A stretch of 32,279 nt of DNA from Siminovitchia fordii DSM 16014 = CIP 108821 (GCF_000374565.1 NZ_KB894717.1:1-32279); one strand, 5' to 3'. Shown: positions 1-8,880, counted from the stretch's first letter. The notes: generated by a model not told the origin, from the letters alone. Made by a program: numbers and translations.

Positions 1-120
1 TAAAAGCTCCAACTCACATATAAAAGCTCCAACTCACATATAAAAGCTCCAACTCACATATAAAAGCTCCAACTCACATATAAAAGCTCCAACTCTTTTA
101 TAAAAACTTCATCTCCATTA
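1..120. repeat. Tandem 20-bp repeat array, cut by the window edge
   Basis: Four identical 20-bp units (TAAAAGCTCCAACTCACATA) run head to tail from base 1, followed by a fifth that diverges in its last bases (81-100) and a sixth, more degenerate copy (101-120). There are no unique spacers. The array may extend left of the window. It lies downstream of the leftward ger operon. The core AGCTCCAACTC recurs, with one extra C, in the array at 25888-25960, which has the same period. Confidence 0.9.
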
Positions 121-172
121 AAAAAGCCGGGACGCCGCAGTATGGCCGCAGGCACACTATTCTCGCTGTCCC
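120..172 (-). terminator. Candidate terminator of the ger operon
   Basis: Read on the minus strand, GGGAC (172-168) can pair with GTCCC (133-129) around a GC-rich interior with further pairing potential, and a T6 run follows at 125-120. It lies about 100 bases past the last gene of the leftward ger operon. The stem is short relative to its loop, so this is tentative. I see no gene in 173-271. Confidence 0.4.
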
Positions 173-271
173 AGTGGCCTGTGACTCATCCAGTTCCATT
201 GCCATTCCAATAAGGTATGACTGCAATGTCAGTCGTACTCTTCAAAATCAAGAAGAAACCACCCGCCCATC

Positions 272-433
272 TCATCTCCACTCGAGCATATAGGCCAATA
301 GCGGGAAAAACGCTGTCAATAGACCTAGGATAACCGCAGCAAATTTATTTCCGTCTTTCCACGCGATTCGGACCAAACTCCCGGTGTAGTAGGTCATATA
401 TAAACTTAGGATGACAATTAAATATGTTTTCAT
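272..433 (-). CDS. Small two-helix membrane protein, germinant-receptor D-subunit type
   Basis: A 53-residue protein made of two hydrophobic segments (about residues 3-25 and 31-50) joined by a short charged loop, WKDGNK. It begins 25 bases after the gerC-type stop in the same direction, so it is probably the last gene of the ger operon. Genes for small two-helix proteins of this kind (D subunits) are known in and beside some gerA-type operons of Bacillus, where they modulate germination. I chose ATG 433, preceded by AAGGA and AAAGG; a GTG at 454 would add seven residues. The assignment rests on size, topology and position rather than on a sequence motif. Confidence 0.7.
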   Translation of the reverse strand: MKTYLIVILSLYMTYYTGSLVRIAWKDGNKFAAVILGLLTAFFPLLAYMLEWR

Positions 434-458
434 GGCCTTTTCAGTCCTTCGCACGTGT

Positions 459-1676
459 TTATTTTACAGGCGGCCGGATTTGTTCTCCGAAATTTTCGAT
501 CATCACATCATATTGGACATCGATATCCGCATCTTGGAAGTGTTTTTCCCAGTCATATTTCTCAAATTGCTTCACGGTCCAAAAGTTTTTCCTGGCGGGA
601 ACATACCAGACGAACGGCTCCCCTTCATATTCATTTTGCATTTTTTTAATCAATTTCAGGGAAGAACGCTCAAGGTTCTCCTTGATTGACTGTTTTAGGA
701 TCTTCTGTTTCTCTTCATTCATTGTATAGCTGACTAGGCCGGGATTGGATGTAATCTGCAATCTTACCGGGACTTTCACTTGTACTTTGGCCGGTTCCCG
801 ATTTGTGTCCACTTTTACTTTTGTATTGCCATTTCTCATCATTCGAACACTTATACGGAACTCCTTGTTTACAGGATCTGGAAAAGAAGCTACCATCGAT
901 TCGAGCAGTGATTTTCGTCTTAGTAATAAAGATAATCTCGTTTCCTCACCGTCCAGGGTGCCAATCATTTTCCTGTTTTGTATAATAGCGGAGCCGATCA
1001 TTTGGACGGGATCTCCAGATTTTTGTGGAACCTCACCAGCCAAATACGTATCCTCATTTCTTTTTTCAACTTCCTCTCTTTCGGTTGTTGCATAGATAGC
1101 CAGGAACAGTTCCCCATCTACACGGTGAAAAAATATATTTAAATTTGAAAGGGGGACTAAGCCAGTCTTTTCCCATCTCTTTTCCATAAATTCGTAATAC
1201 TTATGCGGCCGGGTTTCCATTGTAGGTTTGTTCGCATGGATAAACTTACTTGCCTTTTCTCTCGATATGATCATTACTGATTCACGTCTGACCTCAGGAT
1301 CTACAATTGCGGAGCCCATAATATTGTGAAAAAGATCGCTCCTAGCTAGATCTTCTTCGACAATGAACGTTTCTAAATGAGCGAATGTAACTTTTCTGGA
1401 GTGGGAAGTTTGCACCAATTCTTTTGCAGCTAGAAGATCCGGAGCTGTGACAGTCACAATATCGGATGATGGTTCATTTTGGGCTTCCGCCGTTTGTAAT
1501 GTATTGACTTGAGGGTTCGCGATCTGAAAGGTGACATCAACCAAGTTGTCATCTTCCGCCTTATCAAGTCCGATAGCAACAACAAAAGCCTGTGTTTCCA
1601 ATTCTTCCCGTTCCCCGCACCCCGATAGAAGCAATATAAAGAAAGCCGCAGCAAAAATTGAGCAGGATATTCTCAT
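459..1676 (-). CDS. Spore germination receptor lipoprotein, Ger(x)C family
   Basis: C subunit of a nutrient germinant receptor, held by lipid on the outer face of the spore inner membrane. A hydrophobic signal peptide ends in the lipobox LLSGC, with the lipidated cysteine at residue 20. The remaining roughly 385 residues form a soluble domain opening with the family-typical stretch ETQAFVVAIGLDKA; the total of 405 residues is normal for GerC proteins. The start ATG overlaps the B-subunit stop as ATGA, which indicates translational coupling, and a GGTAGGGG ribosome binding site lies upstream. The closest B. subtilis paralogue (GerAC, GerBC or GerKC) and the germinant cannot be read from sequence alone. 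Confidence 0.95.
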   Translation of the reverse strand: MRISCSIFAAAFFILLLSGCGEREELETQAFVVAIGLDKAEDDNLVDVTFQIANPQVNTLQTAEAQNEPSSDIVTVTAPDLLAAKELVQTSHSRKVTFAHLETFIVEEDLARSDLFHNIMGSAIVDPEVRRESVMIISREKASKFIHANKPTMETRPHKYYEFMEKRWEKTGLVPLSNLNIFFHRVDGELFLAIYATTEREEVEKRNEDTYLAGEVPQKSGDPVQMIGSAIIQNRKMIGTLDGEETRLSLLLRRKSLLESMVASFPDPVNKEFRISVRMMRNGNTKVKVDTNREPAKVQVKVPVRLQITSNPGLVSYTMNEEKQKILKQSIKENLERSSLKLIKKMQNEYEGEPFVWYVPARKNFWTVKQFEKYDWEKHFQDADIDVQYDVMIENFGEQIRPPVK

Positions 1677-2764
1677 TTTTTTCCCCTACCTTTCACGCGG
1701 TCCAGCCCCCATAAAAAAAACGGAAGCAAAATGAAGAAACCGGAACTGGATTGAAGCAACAATTTCCTTGCTTCCACTCCCTGGAAGAAGTTATCTTGTA
1801 AAAGTCCCAGCATAACAGTGAGACCTGAAAGTGGCAGAAGTAGGCGCTTGAACTGTTTAAAATGAAGAAACTTTCCAAGCAGTAGGGCTGAGAGGTATAA
1901 ATAAATGGCAAAATGGAGGGCAGCTCCCAAGAACCACATGGCTAAAAAAACAGCTTCAATGTGGTTGGCGAGTGAGCCGACCATGGCCAGTCTTGTCATA
2001 TGATGGTAAGGAAAAGCGATATTTTCTACGGAAGAGTAATCAAACAGCATGACAAAAGTGGCCAAATACAGAACCATCTTCACGCTTGAGATACCAAATC
2101 CCCATAAAGCTCCGGTCCGGAAAGATTCAAAAGAACGGACATGGGAATAAATGACCGTGACCATAATAATGTCCCCGAAAAAAGAACTGTAGCCAAGACT
2201 CCCTTTAATAAGCGGCATAACACCCGGACCTGCAATTGGATATAAGAGTTCCAGATCCAAATTTTTCGAGAAAAAAACAATCAACAACAAGGATAAAACT
2301 AAAATAATCGGACCGACCACCCAGGAAGCCCGGCCAATATTATCAATCCCCAAGTAGGCGATGTAACAGGTCGTACCCAAAATAAAAAGAAACAGCAGGG
2401 CAAACACTGGAGTATCCGGATAATACATTGTAATCACAATATCGACATAACTCCGGCTGTTGATGACCGTCCCCGAAAAAATGATCAGGAACAAAACCAG
2501 TGCAATTAAATTACCGAAAAACTTCCCCGTCAACTCATAAGAGATCTCTACTAACCCGGTTTCGTATTTCTTCATTAAAGGAAGCAAAAGCAGAAAAGGT
2601 ACAATCAATGCAATCCCTGAAATAATAGGCATAGCCCATGAAGCGGTAGAGCCGATATTTAAAAGAAGATTTGGCGTAGTATCGGTCACTTTTATTCCTA
2701 TGCTTAAGTAAACAATGGCAAAAAGCTCTCTGGATCCAAACTTCCTATCCGATACCTTTATCAC
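1673..2764 (-). CDS. Spore germination receptor permease-like subunit, GerB family
   Basis: B subunit of the germinant receptor, an integral membrane protein of the APC-type spore permease family that is thought to form the germinant-binding pocket. The 363 residues contain about ten hydrophobic segments, and the N-terminus SRELFAIVYLSIGIKVTDT is typical of the family. Start is GTG 2764, overlapping the A-subunit stop (GTGA), with AAAGGAG about 11 bases upstream. Both junctions with its neighbours overlap by four bases, so A, B and C are made from one message in the usual order. Confidence 0.95.
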   Translation of the reverse strand: MIKVSDRKFGSRELFAIVYLSIGIKVTDTTPNLLLNIGSTASWAMPIISGIALIVPFLLLLPLMKKYETGLVEISYELTGKFFGNLIALVLFLIIFSGTVINSRSYVDIVITMYYPDTPVFALLFLFILGTTCYIAYLGIDNIGRASWVVGPIILVLSLLLIVFFSKNLDLELLYPIAGPGVMPLIKGSLGYSSFFGDIIMVTVIYSHVRSFESFRTGALWGFGISSVKMVLYLATFVMLFDYSSVENIAFPYHHMTRLAMVGSLANHIEAVFLAMWFLGAALHFAIYLYLSALLLGKFLHFKQFKRLLLPLSGLTVMLGLLQDNFFQGVEARKLLLQSSSGFFILLPFFLWGLDRVKGRGKK

Positions 2765-4341
2765 GAATTCGTATCTCCTTTAGGTTTGGCTCTGACCTTC
2801 TGTTTCGGATTCATTGATAAGGGGCGGAGCCACTGTCTGCTGATAGTTGACCTCCAAAACATGTCATGAGAGGAGGGGGAATACGGAGCAAGCGGTGAAA
2901 AGAAAGGCACCCCGAATGATGTTATTGACGTGGAATATGCCAATAATGCTGCAAGTCCGAGGGCAATACCGATGAACCCAAGAAAATTTGCTGCAAACAG
3001 GAAGCCAAAGCGCAAAATCCTCACAATGACACTCAATCCAATATCAGGGATCGCAAAAGAGGAAAGGCCTGTAATGGATACGACTATAACAAGAATGGGG
3101 CTAACAAGGTTGGCTTCAACTGCAGCTTGGCCAAGAATCAAGGCTCCGACAATTCCAATGGTGGCTCCAAGCGGTGTCGGCACCCGAATGCCGGCTTCCC
3201 TTAAAATTTCAAATGTGACCTCCATCAAAATGATCTCCCACAATGTTGGAAAAGGGATTCGTTCCCGGGTACCGCTAATGGCAAGCATTAAATCCGTAGG
3301 TATCATTTCGGGATGAAAAGTGGTTACCGCTAAAAAAATGGCAGGCATCAACATGGCAATCAGCAGGGAAATAAGTCGTATAATCCTTGCGAAGTTCCCG
3401 TAAGCCCAACGCAAAAATTGATCTTCGGCTGTATGAAAAAGCGACCAAAAAGTGACAGGCATCACTAATGCATCGGGAGAGTTGTCCATCAGTAAAACAA
3501 CATGCCCTTCCAATAATAAAGAGCACGTCCTGTCAGGGCGTTCTGTCGACAAACAGGAAGGAAAAAGGGAATAGGGCCTTTCTTCAATCAATTCCTCTAG
3601 GACGGAAAGAGTAAGAATGGCATCCCGATTTACTTCTGAGAGTCTCTTTTTTACATTTTCTACTAACTGATCATCCACAATATTATTAACATATAAAATC
3701 GATACTTCCTGAGGAGCCTCATTTCCAACGGTAACCACCTCTGTAATCAACCGATGGTCCTTTAATTGTCTTCTGATCAACGATAAATTAACCTCAGCGG
3801 ACTCGACAAATGCTGATTTTGGACCTTTGACTACAGTCTCAGTTGTCGATTCGGAAATCGACCGTTTTTCAAAGCCGGTCGTGTCAACGGCTATAGCGTA
3901 CTGCTCCCCATCAATTAAAATAACAGTGCTTCCATTCAATAAGATTTGCACCGCTTCATCGAAGGTGGAGATAATCTTACCGCCTGAGATGGTCAGAATA
4001 TTGTTCTTGACTTCGTTTATTAGGTCACTTTTATCGGTTGGTTTCTGGGTTGATTCAATCAGTGGCCTGATAATGTGGTCATTGATCAATTGTGTATTGA
4101 CAGTCCCGGTAACGAACAGAACGGTTGCTTTTCGCTCGATGGACGGGAGAAACAATTTTCGAAATTTCAACGCATCATTGGTTGGATAGTGAAACAACTC
4201 CTCGAACCGTTTTATGTTAAGAACCAAAACCTTCGAAAGCTTATCATTTTTCACTTTCGGTTCTTGCTCCTGTTCTTTTACGGCTTTGGAAAAATCAACC
4301 GGAAATTTCCGACGTTTTTTCTTAAAAAGGCCCACGCTCAT
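2761..4341 (-). CDS. Spore germination receptor subunit, GerA family
   Basis: A subunit of the germinant receptor, acting in the spore inner membrane. The protein has a soluble N-terminal half (about residues 1-310, with the family segment VLFVTGTVNTQLINDHI) and a membrane half with about five or six helices, including the conserved RERIPFPTLWEIILMEVTFE. With ATG 4341 it has 526 residues, close to the usual 480-545. GGAGG lies only two bases before that ATG, so the GTG two codons on (4335), eight bases from GGAGG, may be the true start. The reading frame stays open upstream to 4527, but that stretch lacks family character and a ribosome binding site. Confidence 0.95.
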   Translation of the reverse strand: MSVGLFKKKRRKFPVDFSKAVKEQEQEPKVKNDKLSKVLVLNIKRFEELFHYPTNDALKFRKLFLPSIERKATVLFVTGTVNTQLINDHIIRPLIESTQKPTDKSDLINEVKNNILTISGGKIISTFDEAVQILLNGSTVILIDGEQYAIAVDTTGFEKRSISESTTETVVKGPKSAFVESAEVNLSLIRRQLKDHRLITEVVTVGNEAPQEVSILYVNNIVDDQLVENVKKRLSEVNRDAILTLSVLEELIEERPYSLFPSCLSTERPDRTCSLLLEGHVVLLMDNSPDALVMPVTFWSLFHTAEDQFLRWAYGNFARIIRLISLLIAMLMPAIFLAVTTFHPEMIPTDLMLAISGTRERIPFPTLWEIILMEVTFEILREAGIRVPTPLGATIGIVGALILGQAAVEANLVSPILVIVVSITGLSSFAIPDIGLSVIVRILRFGFLFAANFLGFIGIALGLAALLAYSTSITSFGVPFFSPLAPYSPSSHDMFWRSTISRQWLRPLSMNPKQKVRAKPKGDTNS

Positions 4342-4370
4342 AACCTCCGCCAAATGCAGATTATATCGGT

Positions 4371-4400
4371 TAATATGAACTGAATTGGCAAAAAAATACT
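4371..4400 (-). promoter_or_regulatory. Weak candidate forespore promoter for the ger operon
   Basis: Reading left, CATATTA (4377-4371) lies about 30 bases before the first ger codon and resembles the sigma-G -10 consensus (CATWMTA) with one mismatch. The matching -35 region is poor. gerA-type operons are known to be sigma-G dependent, which is the main reason to consider it. Nothing else is visible between 4342 and 4545. Confidence 0.25.
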
Positions 4401-4545
4401 TCCTAATTAAGAAAAGGGTAGGCGCACAGTTTTGGGTGAAGTAAAAGGTGGTTTGCGAGGAGGCAGTTTCATAGCCACTGCAGTAGTTTCCGAAGATATC
4501 CGATATGGACTTAAAAAATGCATTCAAGTTTTATTCCTCACCTGC

Positions 4546-4592
4546 AAAAAAGAGTTGCAGAAGCCTACCTGTCTAATAGACTCCTGCAACTC
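4546..4592 (-). terminator. Rho-independent terminator of the BCCT transporter gene
   Basis: On the minus strand GAGTTGCAG (4592-4584) pairs perfectly with CTGCAACTC (4560-4552). The loop holds a small GTCT-ATT-AGAC stem, and a T6 run follows. It lies about 50 bases past the transporter stop and separates that gene from the ger operon. Confidence 0.8.
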
Positions 4593-4642
4593 ACGTAAAA
4601 GCAAGCTTCACTATAAAATTGACAGTACGAGCCGGATTTCCA

Positions 4643-6151
4643 TCAAGCTTTTCTTTTTCTGTGACGCCCCAGTTCTTTCCGTTCCTTATGCAGAGCTTTG
4701 TAAATGGAAATCATCATTAATATCATGATGATTGAAAAAGGGAATGCTGCAATGATCAGCGCGTTTTGTAATGCCTGCAGCCCGCCGCTATATAGAAGAA
4801 TGGAAGCCATAGCAGCAAGGAAGAAACCCCATACCACTTTTATACTGTTTGGCGGCGTCAAGGAGCCGTATGACGTTTGCATACCGAGCACAAATGTGGC
4901 TGAATCTGCAGAAGTAATAAAAAATGTTCCAATCAAAATGACAGCAATTACTGAAAGAATCACTGAAAACGGCATTTCATTAAAGACGGCAAACAGGACT
5001 TCCTCCGTTGCATACTTTGTCAGATCGACATTACCGGCCATCTGAACGTCAATGGCTGTTGTTCCAAAGACGGCAAACCAAATAAAACTGACGATGACAG
5101 GGAGGAGCAAGACGCCGATCATGAATTCACGTATCGTTCTCCCTTTTGAAACGCGGGCAATGAAAATACCCACAAACGGTGACCATGAAATCCACCAGGC
5201 CCAATAAAAGATCGTCCATCCGTTAATCCACTCGCGATGATCCGGATCAAGCGGAGCAATTCTGAAACTCATTTGAATAATATTTTGTACGTATGTTCCA
5301 ATGGTGTCCGTAAACAAGTTCAAGATGAACAAGCTTGGCCCGAGTATGAATACAAGCGCCAATAATAAGACTGCTAGTATCATATTTGTATTACTTAAAT
5401 ATTTGATTCCCTTACTGAGACCGGACCAGGCAGACATGAGAAATAAAACTGTCACGATAACAATAATGATCAATTGGATAGTGAAATTGTTTGGAATTCC
5501 GAGCAGGTAGGTAAGCCCTCCGTTAATTTGTACAGCCCCAAACCCAAGAGTTGTAGCCACCCCGACAACGGTCGCAGCAACAGCGATAATATCAACGATC
5601 ATTGCAAGCTTGCCGTGCGCATATTTTCCCAGCAGTGGGCTCAGTGTTGCACTGATCAAACCAGGCCGGTCTTTCCGGAAATTGAAATAGGCGAGGCATA
5701 GGCCCACCAAAGCATAGACAGACCAGGCATGGATCCCCCAATGAAAGAATGAGAAACGCATGGATTCTTTGATTGCGGCATCCGTTCCTGGGTCAGCGAG
5801 GGGAGGGTCAATCGCAAAATGAGAAATCGGCTCGGCCGCTCCCCAGAAAACAAGGCCGATTCCCATACCTGCGGAAAACAGCATGGCAAACCATGTCGGT
5901 TTGGAATATTCGGGTTTATCATCCTGCTTTCCCAGCTTGATTGATCCCACTGGATTGAATATAAGAAAAAGGCAGAAAGCGACAACGACCGTGACCAAAA
6001 TTAAATAATACCATCCGAAACCTGAAGTGACCAAAGACTTTATATTAGATGTAGCCGCCTCAAATTGGTCAGGTGCGGCAACACCGAAAACGACAGCAAC
6101 CAATAAGATGGCTGCTGAAATCCAAAAAACACTAGAGACTTTACTCCACAA
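4643..6151 (-). CDS. BCCT-family glycine betaine/choline-type transporter (OpuD-like)
   Basis: Sodium-coupled uptake of a quaternary ammonium osmolyte such as glycine betaine across the cell membrane. The family signature [18 protein letters not shown] lies near residue 100, and the aromatic substrate-site segment [14 protein letters not shown], followed by the regulatory-loop motif [14 protein letters not shown], lies in the second half. There are twelve hydrophobic segments and 502 residues, as in B. subtilis OpuD. The start is TTG 6151, preceded at nine bases by GGAAGGAG; an in-frame TTG at 6184 would add 11 residues but places the ribosome binding site inside the gene. Transcribed alone, with its own promoter and terminator. 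The exact substrate is not provable here. Confidence 0.93.
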   Translation of the reverse strand: MWSKVSSVFWISAAILLVAVVFGVAAPDQFEAATSNIKSLVTSGFGWYYLILVTVVVAFCLFLIFNPVGSIKLGKQDDKPEYSKPTWFAMLFSAGMGIGLVFWGAAEPISHFAIDPPLADPGTDAAIKESMRFSFFHWGIHAWSVYALVGLCLAYFNFRKDRPGLISATLSPLLGKYAHGKLAMIVDIIAVAATVVGVATTLGFGAVQINGGLTYLLGIPNNFTIQLIIIVIVTVLFLMSAWSGLSKGIKYLSNTNMILAVLLLALVFILGPSLFILNLFTDTIGTYVQNIIQMSFRIAPLDPDHREWINGWTIFYWAWWISWSPFVGIFIARVSKGRTIREFMIGVLLLPVIVSFIWFAVFGTTAIDVQMAGNVDLTKYATEEVLFAVFNEMPFSVILSVIAVILIGTFFITSADSATFVLGMQTSYGSLTPPNSIKVVWGFFLAAMASILLYSGGLQALQNALIIAAFPFSIIMILMMISIYKALHKERKELGRHRKRKA

Positions 6152-6208
6152 AACGAATTCTCTCCTTCCTAAAATGGAGACCAATACGATATGCCATCAA
6201 CATGCCTT

Positions 6209-6268
6209 ACCATAACAATGATAATGACATGATTCAAACATTTAACATGACTTTTAAAAAAATGTCAT
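6209..6268 (-). promoter_or_regulatory. Promoter and possible operator of the BCCT gene
   Basis: On the minus strand TTGAAT (6237-6232) and TATGGT (6214-6209) are 17 bases apart. Just upstream, ATGAC-N12-GTCAT (6247-6268) is an inverted repeat that could bind a regulator. Seen by eye only. Confidence 0.45.
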
Positions 6269-6298
6269 AAATTAGCATACACAGGAGGTGTTAAAAAA

Positions 6299-6364
6299 GT
6301 GATGAATTTAGGAGGGGGCGGACCCCTTGCCAGCGACCTAGTTACCATTTTTATTCCCTGTTAA
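6299..6364 (+). CDS. Possible 21-codon ORF with strong ribosome binding site
   Basis: GTG 6299 opens a 21-codon frame beginning MMNLGGGGPLASD and ending IFIPC, with AGGAGG (6283-6288) ten bases upstream. It sits on the opposite strand to both neighbours, inside the BCCT promoter region. There is no clear promoter and I recognise no family. It may be chance. Confidence 0.2.
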   Translation: MMNLGGGGPLASDLVTIFIPC

Positions 6365-6369
6365 AACAT

Positions 6370-6398
6370 AAAAAAAACCATGCCACTAAAGACACGGT
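6370..6398 (-). terminator. Terminator of the symporter operon
   Basis: On the minus strand ACCGTGTC pairs with GGCATGGT (two wobble pairs, six-base loop), followed directly by a run of T. It lies about 40 bases after the symporter stop. Confidence 0.65.
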
Positions 6399-6437
6399 AA
6401 AATGATGAAAGAGATTTTTCGGAGAAGCGGCTCGGTC

Positions 6438-8006
6438 CTACGCCGCAGAGTCTGCTTTGACTGATTGTTTTTTCGCTGTTCCGATGCTCACTGCAATAAA
6501 AACAAGCGCTGATAAAGGAAGAGCATAGAACATTGGATCCACAAACGTCCACGGAAACCCGAGCAATGTTGTTTTTCCGAAAAGAGCTTCTGAAATTCCA
6601 AAGGCTGCGGCTTCTTTTTGGTGGATAAACAGGAAGCCGAAGACACTGACAACAAATCCTGTAATGGTACTGGCAACCGCACCTTCTTTGGTTGATTTTT
6701 TCCAAAAGAGAGCCCCGATTAATGTTGGTAAAAATCCGGCTGCACAAATTCCGAACCAAAAGGCTGTAGCCTGTGCAATGATCCCGGCCGGCATGATGTA
6801 GGCAAGAATGACCGCCGCCACAATACCGATCAACACGCCTAAACGGGAGAGGCTCATGCCGAACATTGATTGCAAACCCAAATTTTTCAAAATATCTTCA
6901 CCAAAGGCAGAGCCTTGCAAATGGATAAGGGAACTGATGGTAGAAATAGTCGCCGACAGCAAGGTCAATGTGAACAGATAAATAAACCAGTCGGGCATCA
7001 ATGAATTAATGAATGTCGGAATCACCAAGTCGACATTTCCTTTTGCCGCGTCAATTGCCAACATTCCTGCTGTTTCTTGGAAATAGACATTTGTCAGAGG
7101 CCCAATCATATACGCTGCGCCCGTCATAAAAAATATGAAGATTCCACCAACAAGGACAGAACGATAAAGTGAGCGATTATCCTTGACTGTCATACTGCGC
7201 ATTGCCAGCTGCGGCTGGGCAAGGACTCCGATGCCCACACCCATGATGATTGTGCTCACAATGGTCCACCACAATGGACTACCAAAAGCTGGCATTGAAG
7301 TCCATCCTTGGTGGCCCTGATCAACCAGATTCTGAGGAACGAGATCCTTCATTGCGGTCAAAGTACTATGTGCCGTTCCAATACCACCAAGTGTTTTATA
7401 CGTTGTCACCAGAAACAGGATCATTCCAAAAAGCATGACAACAGCGGCGAAAGCATCTGTGTACATGACGGCTTTAATGCCGCCCGTAATGACGTATACT
7501 CCGACAATCATGGCAAGAATCAAGAGAGCGACATTAAAATTCATCGATAGCGTCTCTTCTAAAAATCGCCCGCCGCCAATTAGGACAATGCTTGTATACG
7601 CAGGCATGAAAAGGAAAATCATTGCTCCTGAAAAAATGGTCAGAAACTTAGAGTTATATCTTTTCCCGAGTAAATCCGAAAAAGTATAGGAATTCAAGTC
7701 AAGGGACAGTTTTCGGATTCTTGTCCCAAATACGGCAAAGGCTATACCGACTCCAAGGACTATATTCAAAAGTGCCAGCCAAAGCAGACTGAAACCGTAA
7801 AGGGAAGCAACGCCGCCAAACCCGATAATCGAAGAAGTACTGATAAAAGTCGCTCCATAAGAAAGGGCCATGACCGTAGGGCTGATGTTTCGTCCGCCGA
7901 CAAGATAATCGGATTCCGTTTTTGTCTGCTTATAGCCATAATATGCAAGCGCTGTCATAATGCCGATATAAACAAGAAACAGAGCAGCAAGCACCGGATA
8001 ATTCAT
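6438..8006 (-). CDS. Sodium:solute symporter (SSS family)
   Basis: A 522-residue secondary transporter with about 13 hydrophobic segments, expected to import an organic solute with sodium. The N-terminal motif SDYLVGGRNISPTVMALSYG, then ATFISTSSIIGFGG, is typical of the family's sodium-site region. The substrate (amino acid, monocarboxylate or other) cannot be read from sequence. The ATG overlaps the stop of the preceding 38-residue gene by four bases, the arrangement seen for two-part symporters of the MetPS/MctP type. A terminator follows at 6370-6398. Confidence 0.93.
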   Translation of the reverse strand: MNYPVLAALFLVYIGIMTALAYYGYKQTKTESDYLVGGRNISPTVMALSYGATFISTSSIIGFGGVASLYGFSLLWLALLNIVLGVGIAFAVFGTRIRKLSLDLNSYTFSDLLGKRYNSKFLTIFSGAMIFLFMPAYTSIVLIGGGRFLEETLSMNFNVALLILAMIVGVYVITGGIKAVMYTDAFAAVVMLFGMILFLVTTYKTLGGIGTAHSTLTAMKDLVPQNLVDQGHQGWTSMPAFGSPLWWTIVSTIIMGVGIGVLAQPQLAMRSMTVKDNRSLYRSVLVGGIFIFFMTGAAYMIGPLTNVYFQETAGMLAIDAAKGNVDLVIPTFINSLMPDWFIYLFTLTLLSATISTISSLIHLQGSAFGEDILKNLGLQSMFGMSLSRLGVLIGIVAAVILAYIMPAGIIAQATAFWFGICAAGFLPTLIGALFWKKSTKEGAVASTITGFVVSVFGFLFIHQKEAAAFGISEALFGKTTLLGFPWTFVDPMFYALPLSALVFIAVSIGTAKKQSVKADSAA

Positions 8007-8119
8007 TCTGAATCCGCCCCTTTATTCCACATGATGACTCCAAACAAAACACAGCCAACCATGGAAATCACAGTGCCAATCCATCCCAAAACAATAACTG
8101 GATCTTCCATACCTATCAT
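8003..8119 (-). CDS. Small accessory subunit of the sodium:solute symporter
   Basis: A 38-residue protein with one hydrophobic helix (IVLGWIGTVISMVGCVLFGV) and a charged tail. It matches in size and position the small accessory proteins of some SSS transporters, for example MetS of the MetPS system. Start ATG 8119 has GAGGAGGAG eight bases upstream; the reading frame is open further upstream but without a ribosome binding site. Its TGA overlaps the symporter ATG, so the two are almost surely co-translated. Confidence 0.8.
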   Translation of the reverse strand: MIGMEDPVIVLGWIGTVISMVGCVLFGVIMWNKGADSE

Positions 8120-8211
8120 AGTTGTCTCCTCCTCGCAGCTAAAATGCTTACATTTCATGAATTGCAAACTTGGTAAAAATAGAGAAATGACTGAAATATC
8201 ATATAAACTAT

Positions 8212-8239
8212 AGTATATATTATCATATATGATTGTCAA
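8212..8239 (-). promoter_or_regulatory. Promoter of the symporter operon with internal palindrome
   Basis: On the minus strand TTGACA (8239-8234) and TATACT (8217-8212) are 16 bases apart, a near-ideal sigma-A promoter. The 12-bp perfect palindrome ATCATATATGAT (8222-8233) fills most of the spacer and is a plausible repressor site. Confidence 0.7.
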
Positions 8240-8400
8240 TACTTCTCAGTACCAGCTTTGATAACATCAGAAGCGGTGATAAAAAAAGGCCAATGCAGGT
8301 GTTCTGCACCCGAACAATTCACTGAGGTAAAATCAAAAGGCATCTTTTTTGTAAAGATGGTATATAAAATACAATTTATTAAAAAACAACCATGTAAGGG

Positions 8401-8429
8401 TTTACAATAGAAAGAGAGTATGGTAGATT
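8401..8429 (+). promoter_or_regulatory. Candidate promoter of the DUF2294 gene
   Basis: TTTACA (8401-8406) and TAGATT (8424-8429) are 17 bases apart and end 50 bases before the start codon. The -10 is imperfect. The rest of 8240-8478 shows no gene. Confidence 0.35.
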
Positions 8430-8478
8430 ACTGTTTAAGTATTTGGAATCTTCTTATCAAAAAGAAGGTGATATTTCT

Positions 8479-8847
8479 ATGAAGTTGGCTGTAGGCCATT
8501 TTAAACAGGAGCTGATAAAAGATTACAATGAGCTCAACTTGCGCATGTTCGATATCGGCGTCAAAAGTCAAAAGGTTGAAATTGTCGGGGATAAGATATT
8601 AATCTTCGCCTATCATAAGAGAATTCCTTCTCTTAGACATTTGGACGAGTTTAATCGCTTAGTCACCCGCATGACAGATGTCGCTATTATTGACAGCCAT
8701 AAAGAGAATTTCAAGGAATTGGTTGAGACTAAGTACGGGATGCATGTCATTTCCATTTTAAAGGACTACGATCCGTTTATGGAACTTGCAGTAACCATTA
8801 TCGTACTTGATCAGGATGTCAGCCAATATATATCCAATCAACTATAA
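8479..8847 (+). CDS. DUF2294 (YbcI-like) protein
   Basis: A soluble 122-residue protein with the charged N-terminal pattern and the ISILKDYDPFMELAVTI region typical of DUF2294. The function of the family is unknown. ATG 8479 has AGAAGGTGA at the right distance; the frame upstream of it (from 8443) lacks a ribosome binding site. It is followed by a structured terminator region and seems to be transcribed alone. Confidence 0.8.
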   Translation: MKLAVGHFKQELIKDYNELNLRMFDIGVKSQKVEIVGDKILIFAYHKRIPSLRHLDEFNRLVTRMTDVAIIDSHKENFKELVETKYGMHVISILKDYDPFMELAVTIIVLDQDVSQYISNQL

Positions 8848-8880
8848 ATGACTGGTCAAATGAACTCATTTGAGCGCATA

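Noticed and set aside
1-120. Repeats at the left edge as a CRISPR array
   Set aside because: Units are contiguous, only 20 bases long and without unique spacers; no cas genes are present.
745-1095. 116-codon plus-strand ORF inside the gerC-type gene
   Set aside because: Shadow frame of the lipoprotein gene; no family character.
2930-3316. 128-codon plus-strand ORF inside the gerA-type gene
   Set aside because: It is antisense to a clear family gene, with composition typical of a shadow frame and no ribosome binding site.
4342-4527. 62-residue N-terminal extension of the gerA-type protein
   Set aside because: It lacks family similarity and a ribosome binding site, and overlaps the promoter region; GGAGG lies just before 4341/4335.
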